From: Owenia fusiformis
Lineage: Eukaryota > Annelida > Polychaeta > Sabellida > Oweniidae
Length of the DNA: 64,000 nucleotides
Direction: 5' to 3'
Assembly: GCA_903813345.2 (NCBI GenBank)
Contig: CAIIXF020000009.1
Coordinates: 26,636,740-26,700,739, forward strand
The translations under genes were made by a program, and so were the position numbers. Below the pieces are notes generated by a model, which had not been told where the DNA came from, made no database searches, and saw only the letters and a program-made list of their open reading frames with translations. Positions 23,292 through 34,434 of this stretch are shown piece after piece (the stretch's first letter is position 1; the number at the start of each line of letters is the position of its first letter).

Positions 23292-24477
23292 CTGAAATTT
23301 AAACATTGGATTAGCTATACATGTACATGTAAATAACTCATAATTCAAATGAGATTCATGTCCATTACTTTTTTTCTGCTCCTGCATTTAAGATTCATTT
23401 ACATGTACATATAGTTTACTTTCTATTTGACGCCCAGGGTAAATGTTATGGTAAGTGGAGCTTTAAGACAGACAGACCAGGAAAGTGTTTCTGGCAATTT
23501 AACCTATCAGAGAAAATTGCTGTACAAACATAAAATAACAAATGATGAAAACAAAACAAGAAATAACACTGGGATGAATGTACATGTATTTGTCTGAATT
23601 AGAACATGGACTTTCTATTGAATGCCCATGATTTGAGCTATTGGCCGGGATACTGATGGATGAAGAAGTTACTCGAGTCTCTAGCCAATACTTGGCTAGA
23701 GGTGATTTCATCTGGAATACTGTGAACTCCATTTGAAAAAAGCTGGCCGCCGTGTCATAAATTTATTGAATATTTTAAAAATCACCAGATAAATAAATCA
23801 TTAATTAAAACGGAACCGGCTCGGCTCCTTGATGAGATATTACAAATTTCGTCAGGATTTCGTTTAAAATTAAAACAAAATGGCGATATTCGAAAACTGG
23901 ACGAAATGTAGTTAACGTCTGACATTAGTAACTGGCTGTAAATTCTAAGTTAGCGATCCAGAAGATGTGAACTAATACACTGATCACTTCATGTGTGTTT
24001 TGGAATTTTTGGTGAGGTAATAAGACCAAAACTCGCAATTCAAATTGTGATGTGGAAAAATGGCGGACATATGATTTCAAATTTTATGATTACGACATGA
24101 CCAATTGTTCATGCAGGGAATTATCTTTCCAGGAAGGCCACGATACAGTGGCCTTAGAAGAAGGTAAAAAAGAAGGAGTATATATCTCTCAGTGGGATGA
24201 TAAACAAACAAAGAAAAATAAAATACCGATATGTATCGTCTAAATATAACATGACGTGTCAATTAAAAATATAAAAATAATGAAAATATTGATGGGCGAT
24301 AATAGAGTATTTTTCGGATTTTAGACCATATTTCACCTCATCAATTAGTTTGCACAAATATGTCATACTGAGTACTTAAACTGTTATATTAGTAATGGTA
24401 AGATAGCCTAATGAACGGATCGTCACCGCAATATAATATAAAATGTGACATAATTCGATTACTGATTTTAGACTTAC

Positions 24478-24560
24478 CATGAAAATTGATACCGATATGC
24501 TCCTGTGAAAGGATCGGTCCATATTCCATTGTCAAAAGAGAGGCGGGGCATTTAAAAATT
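24478..24560 (-). other. UBE4A: Probable UBE4A non-coding first exon and promoter region
   Basis: A strong donor (ATG|GTAAGT on the minus strand, exon end 24478) faces a good acceptor (TTTCAG at 23294-23292) just upstream of the start codon at 23278. This suggests a 5' UTR exon whose upstream limit I cannot set; 24560 is a guess. A GC-box-like CCCCGCC (minus strand) lies near 24541-24547. Two short upstream ATGs fall in the proposed leader. One, at the exon edge, would read seven codons and stop just past the main ATG; the other would overlap the main start out of frame. Both are inferences that depend on this exon being real. Confidence 0.45.
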
Positions 24561-26030
24561 CCCGGGAAAATCTATATTGGCTAAAGTCCGTTATTAAAGG
24601 AACAACCCAAATTGATTTTATTTTGACTGATGTAAACCAAATTATCAAGAAATTATCAAGACTTAAAATTCTTCAATCCGACAGCTTTGTAAAAGTCCCT
24701 TGAACAGCGGGCCGGGGTGAAACGTTAATTAGTACTTTGGTTAGGATTTAAGTTCTGAACTAATCTTAAGTGCATTAATTGTGAACTGAATCCCCGGACT
24801 GGATCATTCCTCTGAAGATGTTTTCAAATCTTTGCATGACAACGCAGCGGGAATGCAACATTTAGGAAACAACGCCTGATCGTGGAACGCCTGACACAAT
24901 GCATCAAGCTTCAGCTTTGGCTAAACTCTTTTCACACATTGCAAAATATTTTCTACGAAATCACCTAAAAGATAGGAAATCAATGAAAACATATTTTCAA
25001 TCAATTTTTGCAAGGGTCAAGATGGCAAAACATCAATATCAATCTTGAGAGTCAAGTTGTCAAGTTGTCACCTTGACAACCATTCAACGAATGACATCGG
25101 GTGCGATGATGGGTGTTACCGTTACATGAAATACTGTATTAGGATCGGTTAGAATCACACACACCTTGCCTAGCTGTGTGAATTTTCTCACCCAATATTA
25201 TGATATTGTAACAGGCCCATCGATTGTATTGAGGTTTTACCAAATTGTATCGTGCCAGTGAACGTTTCAAAACGAAGATGACTTTTTGTTTGAAAAATTG
25301 CCACTTTTTCAATTTGTTGATATACGTCCAATGATTTGAAATAGAACTGGTCTTCACACGCATTTCATAAGCAATAATTTTACCACGCGGTCCTAACTTC
25401 GACCGTTAATTTGAATTTTTGACCTACACGCCATAAGACTTTTAACAGATTCTCAAGCAGAGCACGAGTATTTTCTAGGTAATTCCACCCACGTCCCATG
25501 TGAATATAACCAATATTTTTCCAACCGGTCAATTATAAATGTGGGTGGATTCACTAGAAAAATTCGAGCACTGCTCGAGAATCTATTATTAACCATGGAC
25601 CAGAAAATCTTGCCAAGAGCATGCACACGAAATAAAACATATAATAAACAATTCATCATATTACTAAGATAAATCTTTTAAAACCTACATCACAATTTTT
25701 GCTTCAAACATAACAACCTGTAGCGTATAGTAGCGTGCAAACGAGCTTTGAGGGGGAGGGGGTTGAGGAGCCCCCCCCCCCCCCAAGAAAATTTGAAAAA
25801 ATATAATTGCAATTGGAGTGTTCTTGGGCATAATAACATGAACCCGTTTAAAAGAAGTCAACTTTTCTCTATTTTGAGAGTACGCCATGGCGTTTTATGC
25901 GTAAGGGGTGTATAAACTGGCAGCCGAAATGCTTGAAACGTAGGAAATGATGCAGCATTGTAACGATTGAACTGATTAAAATGATTCAAACAATTGAAAC
26001 GCTATTTACAGTGTATATTATATATCCCCG
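24561..26030. other. Intergenic, upstream of UBE4A
   Basis: No gene seen. It contains a hairpin at 25448-25583 and a C-rich run near 25771-25784. It presumably includes promoter sequence for the minus-strand gene. Confidence 0.4.
25448..25583. repeat. Quasi-palindrome, arms about 44 bp
   Basis: GATTCTCAAGCAGAGCACGA at 25448 pairs with the inverted block ending CGAGCACTGCTCGAGAATC at 25583. Between them, TCCACCCAC pairs with GTGGGTGGA. Confidence 0.8.
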
Positions 26031-26035
26031 TATCT

Positions 26036-26750
26036 CATACTTAAGTGGGTTTGGGGTAGATATCACTCGGGAATATATATCATATCTGAGGAGCGGGCAG
26101 GATATATTGTATATGTCCCGCTCCAGGCCAAATGCGGGCAGATATAATATATCCATCCCGCTCCCGGGAATTTTTCAAAGGTTTAAGAAAGTTTAAATAT
26201 CAAAAATTTTAATTTTTAATTTTAAAATTTAATTTTTTTAAGTTTAAATGTTATAATTTCATTGTATTGAACAAAAAGAATATTACGAAAATGTTAAATA
26301 TAAATATCTTGTCATTTGAAAAAGGTGGAAAAGGTTATATCTACCCTAAACCCACTCAAGTATGAGATACACCAGTTATGCACGGTCGGTTTGGATACAT
26401 GGAATATCCCTTGGGATATAAAATACATCTTCCCTCGGTCCCTTCGGTCCCTTAGGAAGATATATTGTATATCCCTCGGGATATTCCCTGTATCCAAAAC
26501 CTCCCAGTGCATAACCCCTATTTATACCATACTTGGACGTGTTACGGGTACATAAAGCCGGTTTGTAAAAACTTATATTTTCATCAGCGGGCAGATAAAG
26601 CTTTACGTCCCGCTCCGAGCGGGCAGATATTTAGAGGTTATGTTACTATCGTGGCATATATGCCCGAGGTCTCAGTGATATATGGCCCGACCTTGGGAGG
26701 GACATTGATCTCTGAGAACCGAGGGCATATGTGCCACGATAGTGACATAA
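26036..26750. repeat. Cluster of three quasi-palindromes
   Basis: (1) CATACTTAAGTGGGTTTGGG (26036) pairs with the block at 26336-26364 across 270 bp. (2) 26376-26515: GGTTTGGATACATGGAATAT pairs with ATATTCCCTGTATCCAAAAC. (3) 26638-26750: TTATGTTACTATCGTGGCAT pairs with the inverse ending CACGATAGTGACATAA. The words GCGGGCAGATAT and ATATCCC recur. Confidence 0.8.
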
Positions 26751-26758
26751 ACGATTTA

Positions 26759-27588
26759 CAGTGTGTCCCAAAAAAAAGGAAACCGGCAATAGATTGCTTA
26801 TTTCTCAAATATGAATAATGATAGGAAAATTTCACAGCTACCATCTGATAGATTATGATGTCCTCTTTCTCATGATATCAAAGTTGTCTATTTTCCTTCA
26901 CGGATGACTGAGTTATAAGGGATTTAAGTGACCATGTCAGAAATGAGTTTGTACCACTTTCAGCCAAGTCAATTTCACCATCATAACAAAGTGATAAGTA
27001 ACAACAAACATCAGGATATCACTCTTTTACTCATTTATTCCAATTAAGATTACACATATCATATTTAACACCCCTTTTAAATCCCAATGTCCATTCAAAG
27101 TTGTTTTAACCCCAATGTCCTTCAACATGACCCCCATTCCTTTCAATGCAAATGTCTGCCCTTGATCTCATCGCACGTACGGCATCCCCGATGATGTCTC
27201 TCTGTCCCCTTAAATCCTCCACTGCTGCGACAATCCTGGCCCTTAGATCATCAACGTCTCTTGGTGGTGTTGTGAATACTTTACCCTTGAGATAACCCCA
27301 AAGGAAGAAGTCGCAGGGTGTCAGGTCTGGGGATCTGTCTTGCATAGCCATTTTAATCCCTCATTGTTCAGCCATTCATGACAGAAAAAGTGGCACAAAC
27401 CAATTTCTGACATGGTCACTTAAATCCCTTATAACTCAGTCATCCGTAAAGAAAAATAAACACCTTTGGTATCATAAGAAAAAGGACATCATAACCTATC
27501 AGATGGTAGCTGTGAAATTTTCCTATTATTATTCATATTTGAGAAATAAGCAATCTATTGCCGGTTTCCTTTTTTTTGGGACACACTG
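26759..27588 (-). mobile_element. Mariner-like transposon, internally deleted
   Basis: Terminal inverted repeats of about 190 bp start CAGTGTGTCCCAAAAAAAAG and are flanked by TA on both sides (26757-26758, 27589-27590), the target typical of Tc1/mariner elements. A transposase fragment remains inside. At 830 bp it is shorter than a full element. Confidence 0.9.
27106..27351 (-). pseudogene. Transposase C-terminal fragment (mariner-like)
   Basis: The frame reads RSPDLTPCDFFLWGYLKGKV, then a region with RDVDDLRARI and a C-terminal RNGGHVEGHWG. SPDLTPCDFFLWGYLK is a signature of mariner-related DDE transposases around the third acidic residue. The N-terminal DNA-binding part and the first catalytic residues are missing, so the fragment is not functional. 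Confidence 0.85.
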
Positions 27589-27833
27589 TATAACATACCT
27601 ATGATAATGTAGACTGGTCAGAGAGTACAGTTTTCTTATAGAATTGATTAACAAATGGTTTGAAAATGATTGAAATGAAAAATTGCTCATGCAGTTTAAT
27701 CTTCGATTGATTGGTTATGACGTCAGCGCCTTGACCAATCAGAAAGTTAGCGGGCGCGGGCTTTTCAAAACTTATATTGGCCCGCTGTCTTATGTACACT
27801 TTGCACTATACATCATCATAGGTATGTTATAAA
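27588..27833. repeat. Short inverted-repeat element next to the mariner remnant
   Basis: TATAACATACCTATGATAAT at 27588 is matched inverted by ATCATAGGTATGTTATA near 27815-27833. The mariner TA target lies at its left end. It is about 90 bp upstream of the next gene's start codon. Confidence 0.55.
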
Positions 27834-27920
27834 GTATATATATAGTATATCTGCCCGCAACGTCATAATCGCTGTTCCCGTATTGGTTCTTTTTTGTACG
27901 TTCGCATACTGTAAACGATA

Positions 27921-27978
27921 ATGGAGAAAAACGCAGACAATCGCGATCTGTTTGATGCTTTAAAGAAGGGAAGGAGCA
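27921..27978 (+). CDS. ARM-like gene exon 1 (proposed)
   Basis: ATG at 27921, 58 nt, ending GAGCA|GTATGC in phase 1. Reading through would hit a stop at MPR. It is chosen because its phase fits the acceptor TTTTCATAG before 28535. Confidence 0.45.
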
Positions 27979-30165
27979 GTATGCCCCGTTAATAATAAAA
28001 CATTTGAACCGGAAAATCCGGCCACGGACAAGAATACAAAACTGGACATCAAGCAACTAATTCCACGGTTGGTTGCAACAATTGAACAATGTGATTTGTA
28101 TGGGATAAACAAATCATCCTATAGTCGGTTCAGGACACATATCCGGAGCCAGATCCAGCCCCTGTTGGTTATTGAGCCTAGACACAGAGGAGCTTATCTG
28201 GCAGAGGTCCGTGGTTCAGGATATTGGGATTATCCCTTGGCCAATATAATATATCTTCTAAAAAAATTGACCACCTTTCAAAACATTCCTTATAAATGGT
28301 ACGGCCCTTGGGCAGATATATTATATTGGCCTCGGGAAAATCCCAATATCCTGAACCTAATATAGGATAATCTCTATTTAGGCGTGTTCTAGTAAATCAA
28401 AATATGACATGTGGATATGAGCCAACATTGTGACATCACAATACAGAATCTAGTACACAAATACAATAGATTTACATTTACAGAAAAACGCAAAGAGAAA
28501 TAATTGACACGAAGGACTGAACGTATTTTCATAGCTCAATGTAAACGTCAGAAAATGATTCAATTTCGGCAGCTTAATGTTTTAAACTATGTCAGGAAAG
28601 CAGCACAGCATTTGTTAGGAGATCAGACTGAACGTACCGACCCTCCTTGGGCAAACGAAGAAAACTTGTACAAAAAAGAGATCTTCAAAAACGCATCCAT
28701 ATTTCGTGATTCATTTGCCGCTCAAGAGGAACGTGAGGAAGCTGTGAAAAGAATTGGCCATAACGGGTATACAGGTGAGGGTGTGTGTCAAGGTACTGAG
28801 CCAATAGACTAGATGCGAGCAGAAATACGCTATTAAAAATCAAGAATTCACTCATGATATCATATTTGAAATCTACATGTAAAATTACATATACCTCATT
28901 GATCTCATTTACTTAGTTTGCACAAAGCTATCTCCTGAGAGAACCACTACTAAAAGTGATGAATATTCAAGTTTGAGGGACCCTTCAAATGCCCTGCCAT
29001 TTTATTTACCCCGAATCAGTCACCCGGTGTGAAAATGTAACTACCTACTCGCATCTCGGTAATTTTCTCAGATATGACAGACCAATCAACTGTCATTGAA
29101 ATGTAGCAATTTGTTTCTTGTGGGGATCGATTTTCAATCCTTTGTTGAATTACCTTTGCGAAAAAATACATATTTTTACGTTTTTAATCTGTCAAATGTC
29201 TAGGTGGATTAGAAGCCTCGAACTGCGCAAGCGAATTGATACCCGACATGCTTGAGATCCTGCGTAGCGACGACGCTCAGCCCTCTATGAAATCTGCAAT
29301 ATGCCAAGCTCTGAGTGAAATTTTGTATCGCAATAGGAAGATCCAAGATAAAATGAAACGGGCTGAGTTAGGGGGAGCTAGTGTTCTCCTAGAGCTGGTG
29401 TTAAAGAACGACGACGAGAGGTGTGCACGTTGGGCAGCTTATGCGCTGACCGTGCTAATAGATGATAACGTACCAATTATGAGAGAGCTTTTAGGTGAGT
29501 GGGCAGAATTCTGAACCTCCGTTTGAATGTACAAAGGCTTATATGGCACTCTGTTGCTGGTTAGTATCCCGAGTCTAGTATACAGAAGACTCTCTGCACA
29601 GTAAATCTATTAAATCCTTTAACAGAGTCACCTTATATATACAAAATATGAGCTTTATTTTCATGATATTTGTATACGCGATGGGCCCCATCAAACATTT
29701 CAATTTTTGGAAATGTCCAATCCACCTCTCAGTCCTCAATCGACGTGACACAATTTTGGGTCCATTACGTTAGATGATGTAATTGACATTAACTATTGGG
29801 TGCTAACGTAAATGATTTTTATTGCAGTAACTCCATCATTAAAACCAAGATTGACTTTGGTTTTGAACGCCTTGGATTGGCCTATGTGGCCAGAAAACTA
29901 CGTCAAAAAGTTATACGCCCTTTTAGGACTCAACAAAAAGAGACAAATACAAGCAGGTCTTATGTCACAGCTGAGAGCCATAAAGAAAATGAATGAAGAA
30001 AAAGAAACTGAAAATCAGCCATCTGAATCGGAAAAAACACCAAAGGTGTCACCCTTTAAACTTAGTCCTCGCTTAAAAAATGTATCGGGTGGAGCCAGCG
30101 AAAAGTCGTCGGCGACAGGGTCCGAAAGTTCGTCAACTGATGGACTTGCGAATGTCGAGGTTTAA
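27921..30165 (+). CDS. Predicted 308-residue armadillo-like helical protein, four exons
   Basis: Joined exons 27921-27978, 28535-28774, 29204-29494 and 29828-30165 have GT/AG borders, all in phase 1, and give 927 nt. Residues about 25-200 are predicted helical: RQLNVLNYVRKAAQHLLGD, then ELIPDMLEILRSDD, SAICQALSEIL, GGASVLLELVL and CARWAAYALTVLID, a leucine/alanine pattern like armadillo repeats. ALDWPMWPENYVKKLYALLG follows, and the tail from about 245 is rich in E, K, S and P. The last three exons are well supported; the first (MEKNADNRDLFDALKKGRS) is less so, and translation could instead start at 28554. No signal peptide. It is divergent from UBE4A. I do not recognise the family; a cytosolic scaffold-like role is only inferred from the fold. 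Confidence 0.7.
28213..28358. repeat. Quasi-palindrome in intron 1 of the ARM-like gene
   Basis: GGTTCAGGATATTGGGATTA at 28213 pairs with the inverse TCCCAATATCCTGAACC ending at 28358. The arms are about 45 bp with GGCCAATATAATATATCT in the inner part. Confidence 0.85.
28535..28774 (+). CDS. ARM-like gene exon 2
   Basis: Codons 20-100. The upstream acceptor at 28483 is rejected because all three frames stop soon after it. It ends ATACAG|GTGAGG, phase 1. Confidence 0.7.
29204..29494 (+). CDS. ARM-like gene exon 3
   Basis: Codons 100-197, the core helical repeats. The acceptor is TGTCTAG at 29203 and the donor TTTTAG|GTGAGT. GC content is clearly higher than in the flanking introns. Confidence 0.85.
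29828..30165 (+). CDS. ARM-like gene exon 4 and stop
   Basis: Codons 197-308 and TAA. The acceptor TTTTTATTGCAG is strong. It encodes the last helix (DWPMWPENYVKKLY) and the polar tail with SPFKLSPRLK, ending NVEV. Confidence 0.85.
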
Positions 30166-30780
30166 CTGTTTATTACAGAAAACAAAATATGTGGACTATA
30201 TAGAATTAGCTAGTATACCAGGGAGTCCAAAACTTTATTTTATTATGATAAAATGGAAATCGTAAATGTATAATTTTAAATTCCAGATTTGCTTTGACAC
30301 TAACTCGTAATAATTCATTAAACGCCTTCATTTTGCCATCTGAAATTTCAACAACGTTTGAGATCGCTGCTTTTGAAAGAGAAAGAGCAGATATTAATTC
30401 GTGCCAGAACACATTAAACCATATGATTCATAATTACCCTGCATTACCCATTTTATAAACTTAAAATCAGATAATAAAGGTAGTTTTGTGAAAAACGGCA
30501 ATTTACCCAAATGACATGACGCCTGTCTGCTTGGGGAATGATATAGGAAATAGCTTTAAGACAACAAAAGGTACAGTGCAAACACAGCGAACAATAAACG
30601 ACTTTATAATTCAATCCTGTAAAACCTGGTTATAAAGGATGAAACATTTAGAAACACTTCAAGAGAAAAAACACCATCGATCTCAACAAAGGAATGTTCG
30701 TCTTATGATCTTTCTAAAAATCGAGAATTTTGAACACCAAGTGACTTCTGTCCAGTTGTTAAACACTTCATCGGGCCTCC

Positions 30781-31008
30781 TAGACTTCCACTCACGCGGT
30801 CAACAGTTCCGACCTCACTATCCACGTTCCTTCCACTGTTTGGGTGCGATTTGGGAACTCGAAGCGCGAGTGGAGAAATAAGTTCGAGGGGGAGGATCTG
30901 GTGGTTCGCGACTAAAGAATCAATATTCGCGTCGTGAGAACATGATTCGGGTGGAGGCAACGTGGATATAGCGCGGTCGGAACTGACGACCGCCTGAATG
31001 GAAGTCTA
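30781..31008. mobile_element. MITE-like element, 48-bp inverted ends
   Basis: TAGACTTCCACTCACGCGGT at 30781 matches the inverse of the right end (TGGAAGTCTA at 31008) over about 48 bp, including GTTCCGACC and ATCCACG. TA at both ends would fit a TA target. It is GC-richer than its surroundings. Confidence 0.75.
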
Positions 31009-31632
31009 AAGAGGCCTGTACATATTCCGAAACAGCCGAGCTATTTGGTTTAGCAAGCTGCAATTATGTTCAAATTCTTCACTATAGGCATTCGCATTTG
31101 AATAAATTTAAAAAAGCATTTGGAATATGCCACGTAGTTCATGGAATTTTTTCTGAATTCGGACTGCGTCTCTGGGTAACTTCATAAATACCACCGCAAA
31201 AATCATCCATCTTAACTAGCTAAACCATCTGATCATGTCTAGATCTTGTCGGTATTGTTTAAAATTGGCACCATAACTCACATTTTTTCACTTGGCATCA
31301 TTTCAGATGAATCCCGGCTATGGCGTTAATGGCTGAGAAATAGGGATCGAAACCAGCCACAGTTTTCCATTCTAAAATAGTTTTCTCCCGATGACCATTG
31401 TGAAATATTGTGTTTCATGGATTATGGCGTCTGCGTTGCTGATGGATGTGAGTTTTTGATACGCTTATGGACTTCGAGATTGAATTTTTTCTGTCCCACA
31501 TCATTTGGGACTAAATGCTCAGTCTTGTATGAATACTATGGTACATGTATATACAACTATTAATGTTTGAGTATTGGCTTCTTCAACACGTATTATTGCA
31601 ATGAATTCAGTATGAATGAAATGTCTCTTATT

Positions 31633-31805
31633 CAGGCCCGTAGCCAGGATTTGCCAAGGGGGGGTTCAATTTTCAAAAATTTCCAGGGGGGGGTTCACAT
31701 TTGACAATTTTGGCTCAAATTAGGCTAAAATCACTTGAGAAGTGCTCAAAATGGTCAAAAACTGCATGATTTTGAAAGAATTTTTGGCCAGGGGCTACGG
31801 GCCTG
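31633..31805. mobile_element. MITE-like hairpin element CAGGCCCGTAGCC
   Basis: CAGGCCCGTAGCCAGGATTT at 31633 matches the inverse GGCTACGGGCCTG ending at 31805. TTATT flanks both sides (31628-31632, 31806-31810), a likely 5-bp target duplication. The interior has G-runs followed by TTCA. Confidence 0.8.
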
Positions 31806-33177
31806 TTATTAGTGTTATGGTCTCGAATTGAGATATTGGTACTTTAATGGTAGGGGAAGGGTATTAGACACTGTTCACTTTGGATTATGATTTGGGATAG
31901 TTGGGTTTGTTTTCCTAATGCCTGGCGTATTCTTAGATGTTTTGTTTTTCTTGCAGTGTTGTTTATACTTTCCCATTCATTGGCACTTGTGCAACGTTGC
32001 CAGTAGATTAGGTTGATCCCGAAGTATCCCAAAATACAACGATGTCGTAACTGCCTTCTTGGATTTAACTAAACAAATATTTAAGCTAATAATCGGTCTT
32101 ATATTAAATCCATTTGAAATGTGTCTGTTATGATACATTGAAAACATAAACCTTGCTTGGCCTTACAACGATAAATCTTTTTCCTAAATTAGAAATGAAA
32201 AATCCTGGCTTTTACATTAAGTTACCTAAAGGGTCTATACCAAATCTAAGATTCAAATCGCATTTTTAAAGTTATCCAAATATTATTTTTGGCATAATGG
32301 TAAACCAAAACCAATATAGGCACATGTGCGTGTAACCTTTTAAAGGAAATGAACGTGTTTTTTAATATATGTTTATGAAATGAACGTTTTACTTGGACAG
32401 TTACAAGACAAACCAATCCATAGGAATTCTGGAAAATGAAACAGAATAAAGGAACGGACGGAAGAGTCGTTGGGGACTGGAACAGGTCATGCAGATGCTT
32501 AATTCACACCTGTAATATATACCATACATATACATGTATGTTACAGGTGGTACCTATCCCAAGTCCATTAGGTATGAGATACATATTTTTATTTACCATT
32601 CCTGATTTCAATACACAGCCCATCTGCAACTTTCTATTCGCAGCCTGCCACTTTAAATTGCATGGGAGACCATGTGAGAACCGACGAAAGCAAAACACAT
32701 TTCAATGGAACGATAACATCTATACCAGAATGCTAAACAAACTGAACGTTCTCCGTAAACTTTAGAAACCTGCTGACACGGCTGCTAGAACTTGATAGAA
32801 AAATAGTGTGAGATTAAATAGTTTGATTTCATTAGAGATATTTCTTGATAGTTCAGACCATGATGCTGTTACGTTGGCCTGCCTGTTCTAAACCTGATAA
32901 GTCTCAGAATCACAAATCTCTCGATGATTAATTGACGAAATGCCTAAAATACATTATCTAGTGATTAAATACGGGATAGCGCTTATTTAAAAGATTAATA
33001 GATTTACGTAACACTGAGATAAGTGAAAGGAGGAGATGTTATTCTCACGACCTAATACCATCGATTCCAGAATCCAATTATATAACCAATTATAAGGTAT
33101 TCAAAATATTAAAAGCCGAAAGAGGAATGACGTTAAAGATGACGATGAAATAAGGATTACTCAATAGTTTGTTTAAA

Positions 33178-33226
33178 ATGAAATCTCACAAAAAGATTGT
33201 GGTTTTGATACTACTCTCGATAGCAG
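33178..33226 (+). CDS. Possible first exon: signal peptide, secreted or membrane protein
   Basis: ATG then MKSHKKIVVLILLSIA, a basic start and a hydrophobic core, ending GCAG|GTAAGT in phase 1, as is common for signal-peptide exons. No matching downstream exon is recognised. It could be a chance frame or the start of a gene with very long introns. Confidence 0.35.
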
Positions 33227-33450
33227 GTAAGTTTTTGATTGGATTTCCTGATGTGCTAATTGCATTTTTACTCATATAAGACTTTCTTCAACATTTTTGT
33301 GTGTTTGTGCAACCTGCATTTTGACAAGCAAGTGTTTTTAGGCTTACCATGGACAGTTTTGTGTGTCATCTGATTTCCGTGTTTTCATATTGTATTTTGA
33401 ATATTCACTTACAGTATATTCTGCTTTCTTTTTCGATACGTCGTTGTCGA

Positions 33451-33532
33451 TGCTCATATACTTACTTTATACTTACTTTACTTTATACTTACTTTATACT
33501 TACTTTATACTTACTTTATATACTTACTGGTA
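33451..33532 (+). repeat. Microsatellite (TTTATACTTAC)n
   Basis: Imperfect tandem copies of TACTTACTTTATACTTACTT. Confidence 0.85.
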
Positions 33533-34188
33533 TATTGGTGTTTTGCACTTGCTGATTGTTCGGGGATACCTAAAGGTCTATGTTTTAAGTCTCTGGCATT
33601 CCCCGATGGAATGTCCTTTTGTAGTGATACGTGTTATTATGTAGCAAGTTGTTAAAGTTGCTGTCATTGGTTCTGTGCTAATTAAAATTTGCTTCAATAC
33701 ACCAAATCGATACCACTCCTTTGCTCAGCTCAAAAAATAAGTCTTGAATTGGACAAGCTTTCATATGATATATAACACATGGTAATGTGCCCGATCTAGA
33801 ACTTGTGATTGGCGTACGGTCTTTATATGAAACGATCTTGTACAAACTTAACGTCACATCTTAATTCAATTGCAGCAATGACAATCCGTCCAAAGTTCAA
33901 AATAATAGCGCCCTCAGTAACATTAATTTATATTCCCCATTGTCTATAACTGTTTTCAGATGCAAAAAACAGGTTTTATTAATAATATGAATCATATGAA
34001 GTGCGATAACTTTGACACATCCAATACCATGTATCAGTTTTCTCATTTCACGGGCTAGTGACTCTACCTAGGGGTTATATAATACTTCTTGGAATTGGAT
34101 TATAGTAGGTCGTAATATTGGTATCTTCTCTGATATCAAGACCCAATAATGTCAAATGCAAGTCGAAGGTATTTACCTTGATTAGAAT

Positions 34189-34242
34189 GATCTTGGTCCA
34201 TTTTGGTTCATTTTGGTCAATGTTGGTCAATTTTGGTCCACT
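34189..34242 (+). repeat. 10-bp tandem repeat (TTTTGGTCCA)n
   Basis: About five copies with single-base changes (TTGGTTCA, TTGGTCAA). Confidence 0.85.
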
Positions 34243-34345
34243 TTCTAATAATTATTGTGCCAATGATGGTTTCCCCCAGCATGCAACTATACGTTGATAT
34301 CATGGACTTTCAAGAGATGGTCGACAATGGATAACCATGCATACA

Positions 34346-34434
34346 GCATTCTGATACTCATAGCATTTTTATTTCTGTTTCACCTGAAACATCTCAGGGC
34401 TGAGAACAAATGAGATGTCATGGTTTATCATGAT
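34346..34434 (+). repeat. Dispersed repeat, copy A
   Basis: Contains CATTCTGATACTCATAGCAT, TTTCTGTTTCACCTGAAACA, CAGGGCTGAGA and AATGAGATGTCATGGTTTAT. Related copies lie at 45563 (inverted), 50003 (partial, inverted) and 52440. Confidence 0.75.

Larger units (their letters stand above)
30166..33177. other. Intergenic, no gene seen
   Basis: AT-rich. It holds two short inverted-repeat elements (30781 and 31633) and otherwise only short frames without coding character. Confidence 0.4.

Noticed and set aside
28069-28365. 98-codon frame in the first intron of the ARM-like gene
   Set aside because: Its second half is the arm of a hairpin, and its splice borders do not fit the phases of the neighbouring exons.
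28504-28534. Upstream extension of ARM-like exon 2 to the acceptor at 28483
   Set aside because: All three frames from that acceptor meet a stop within about 35 bases.
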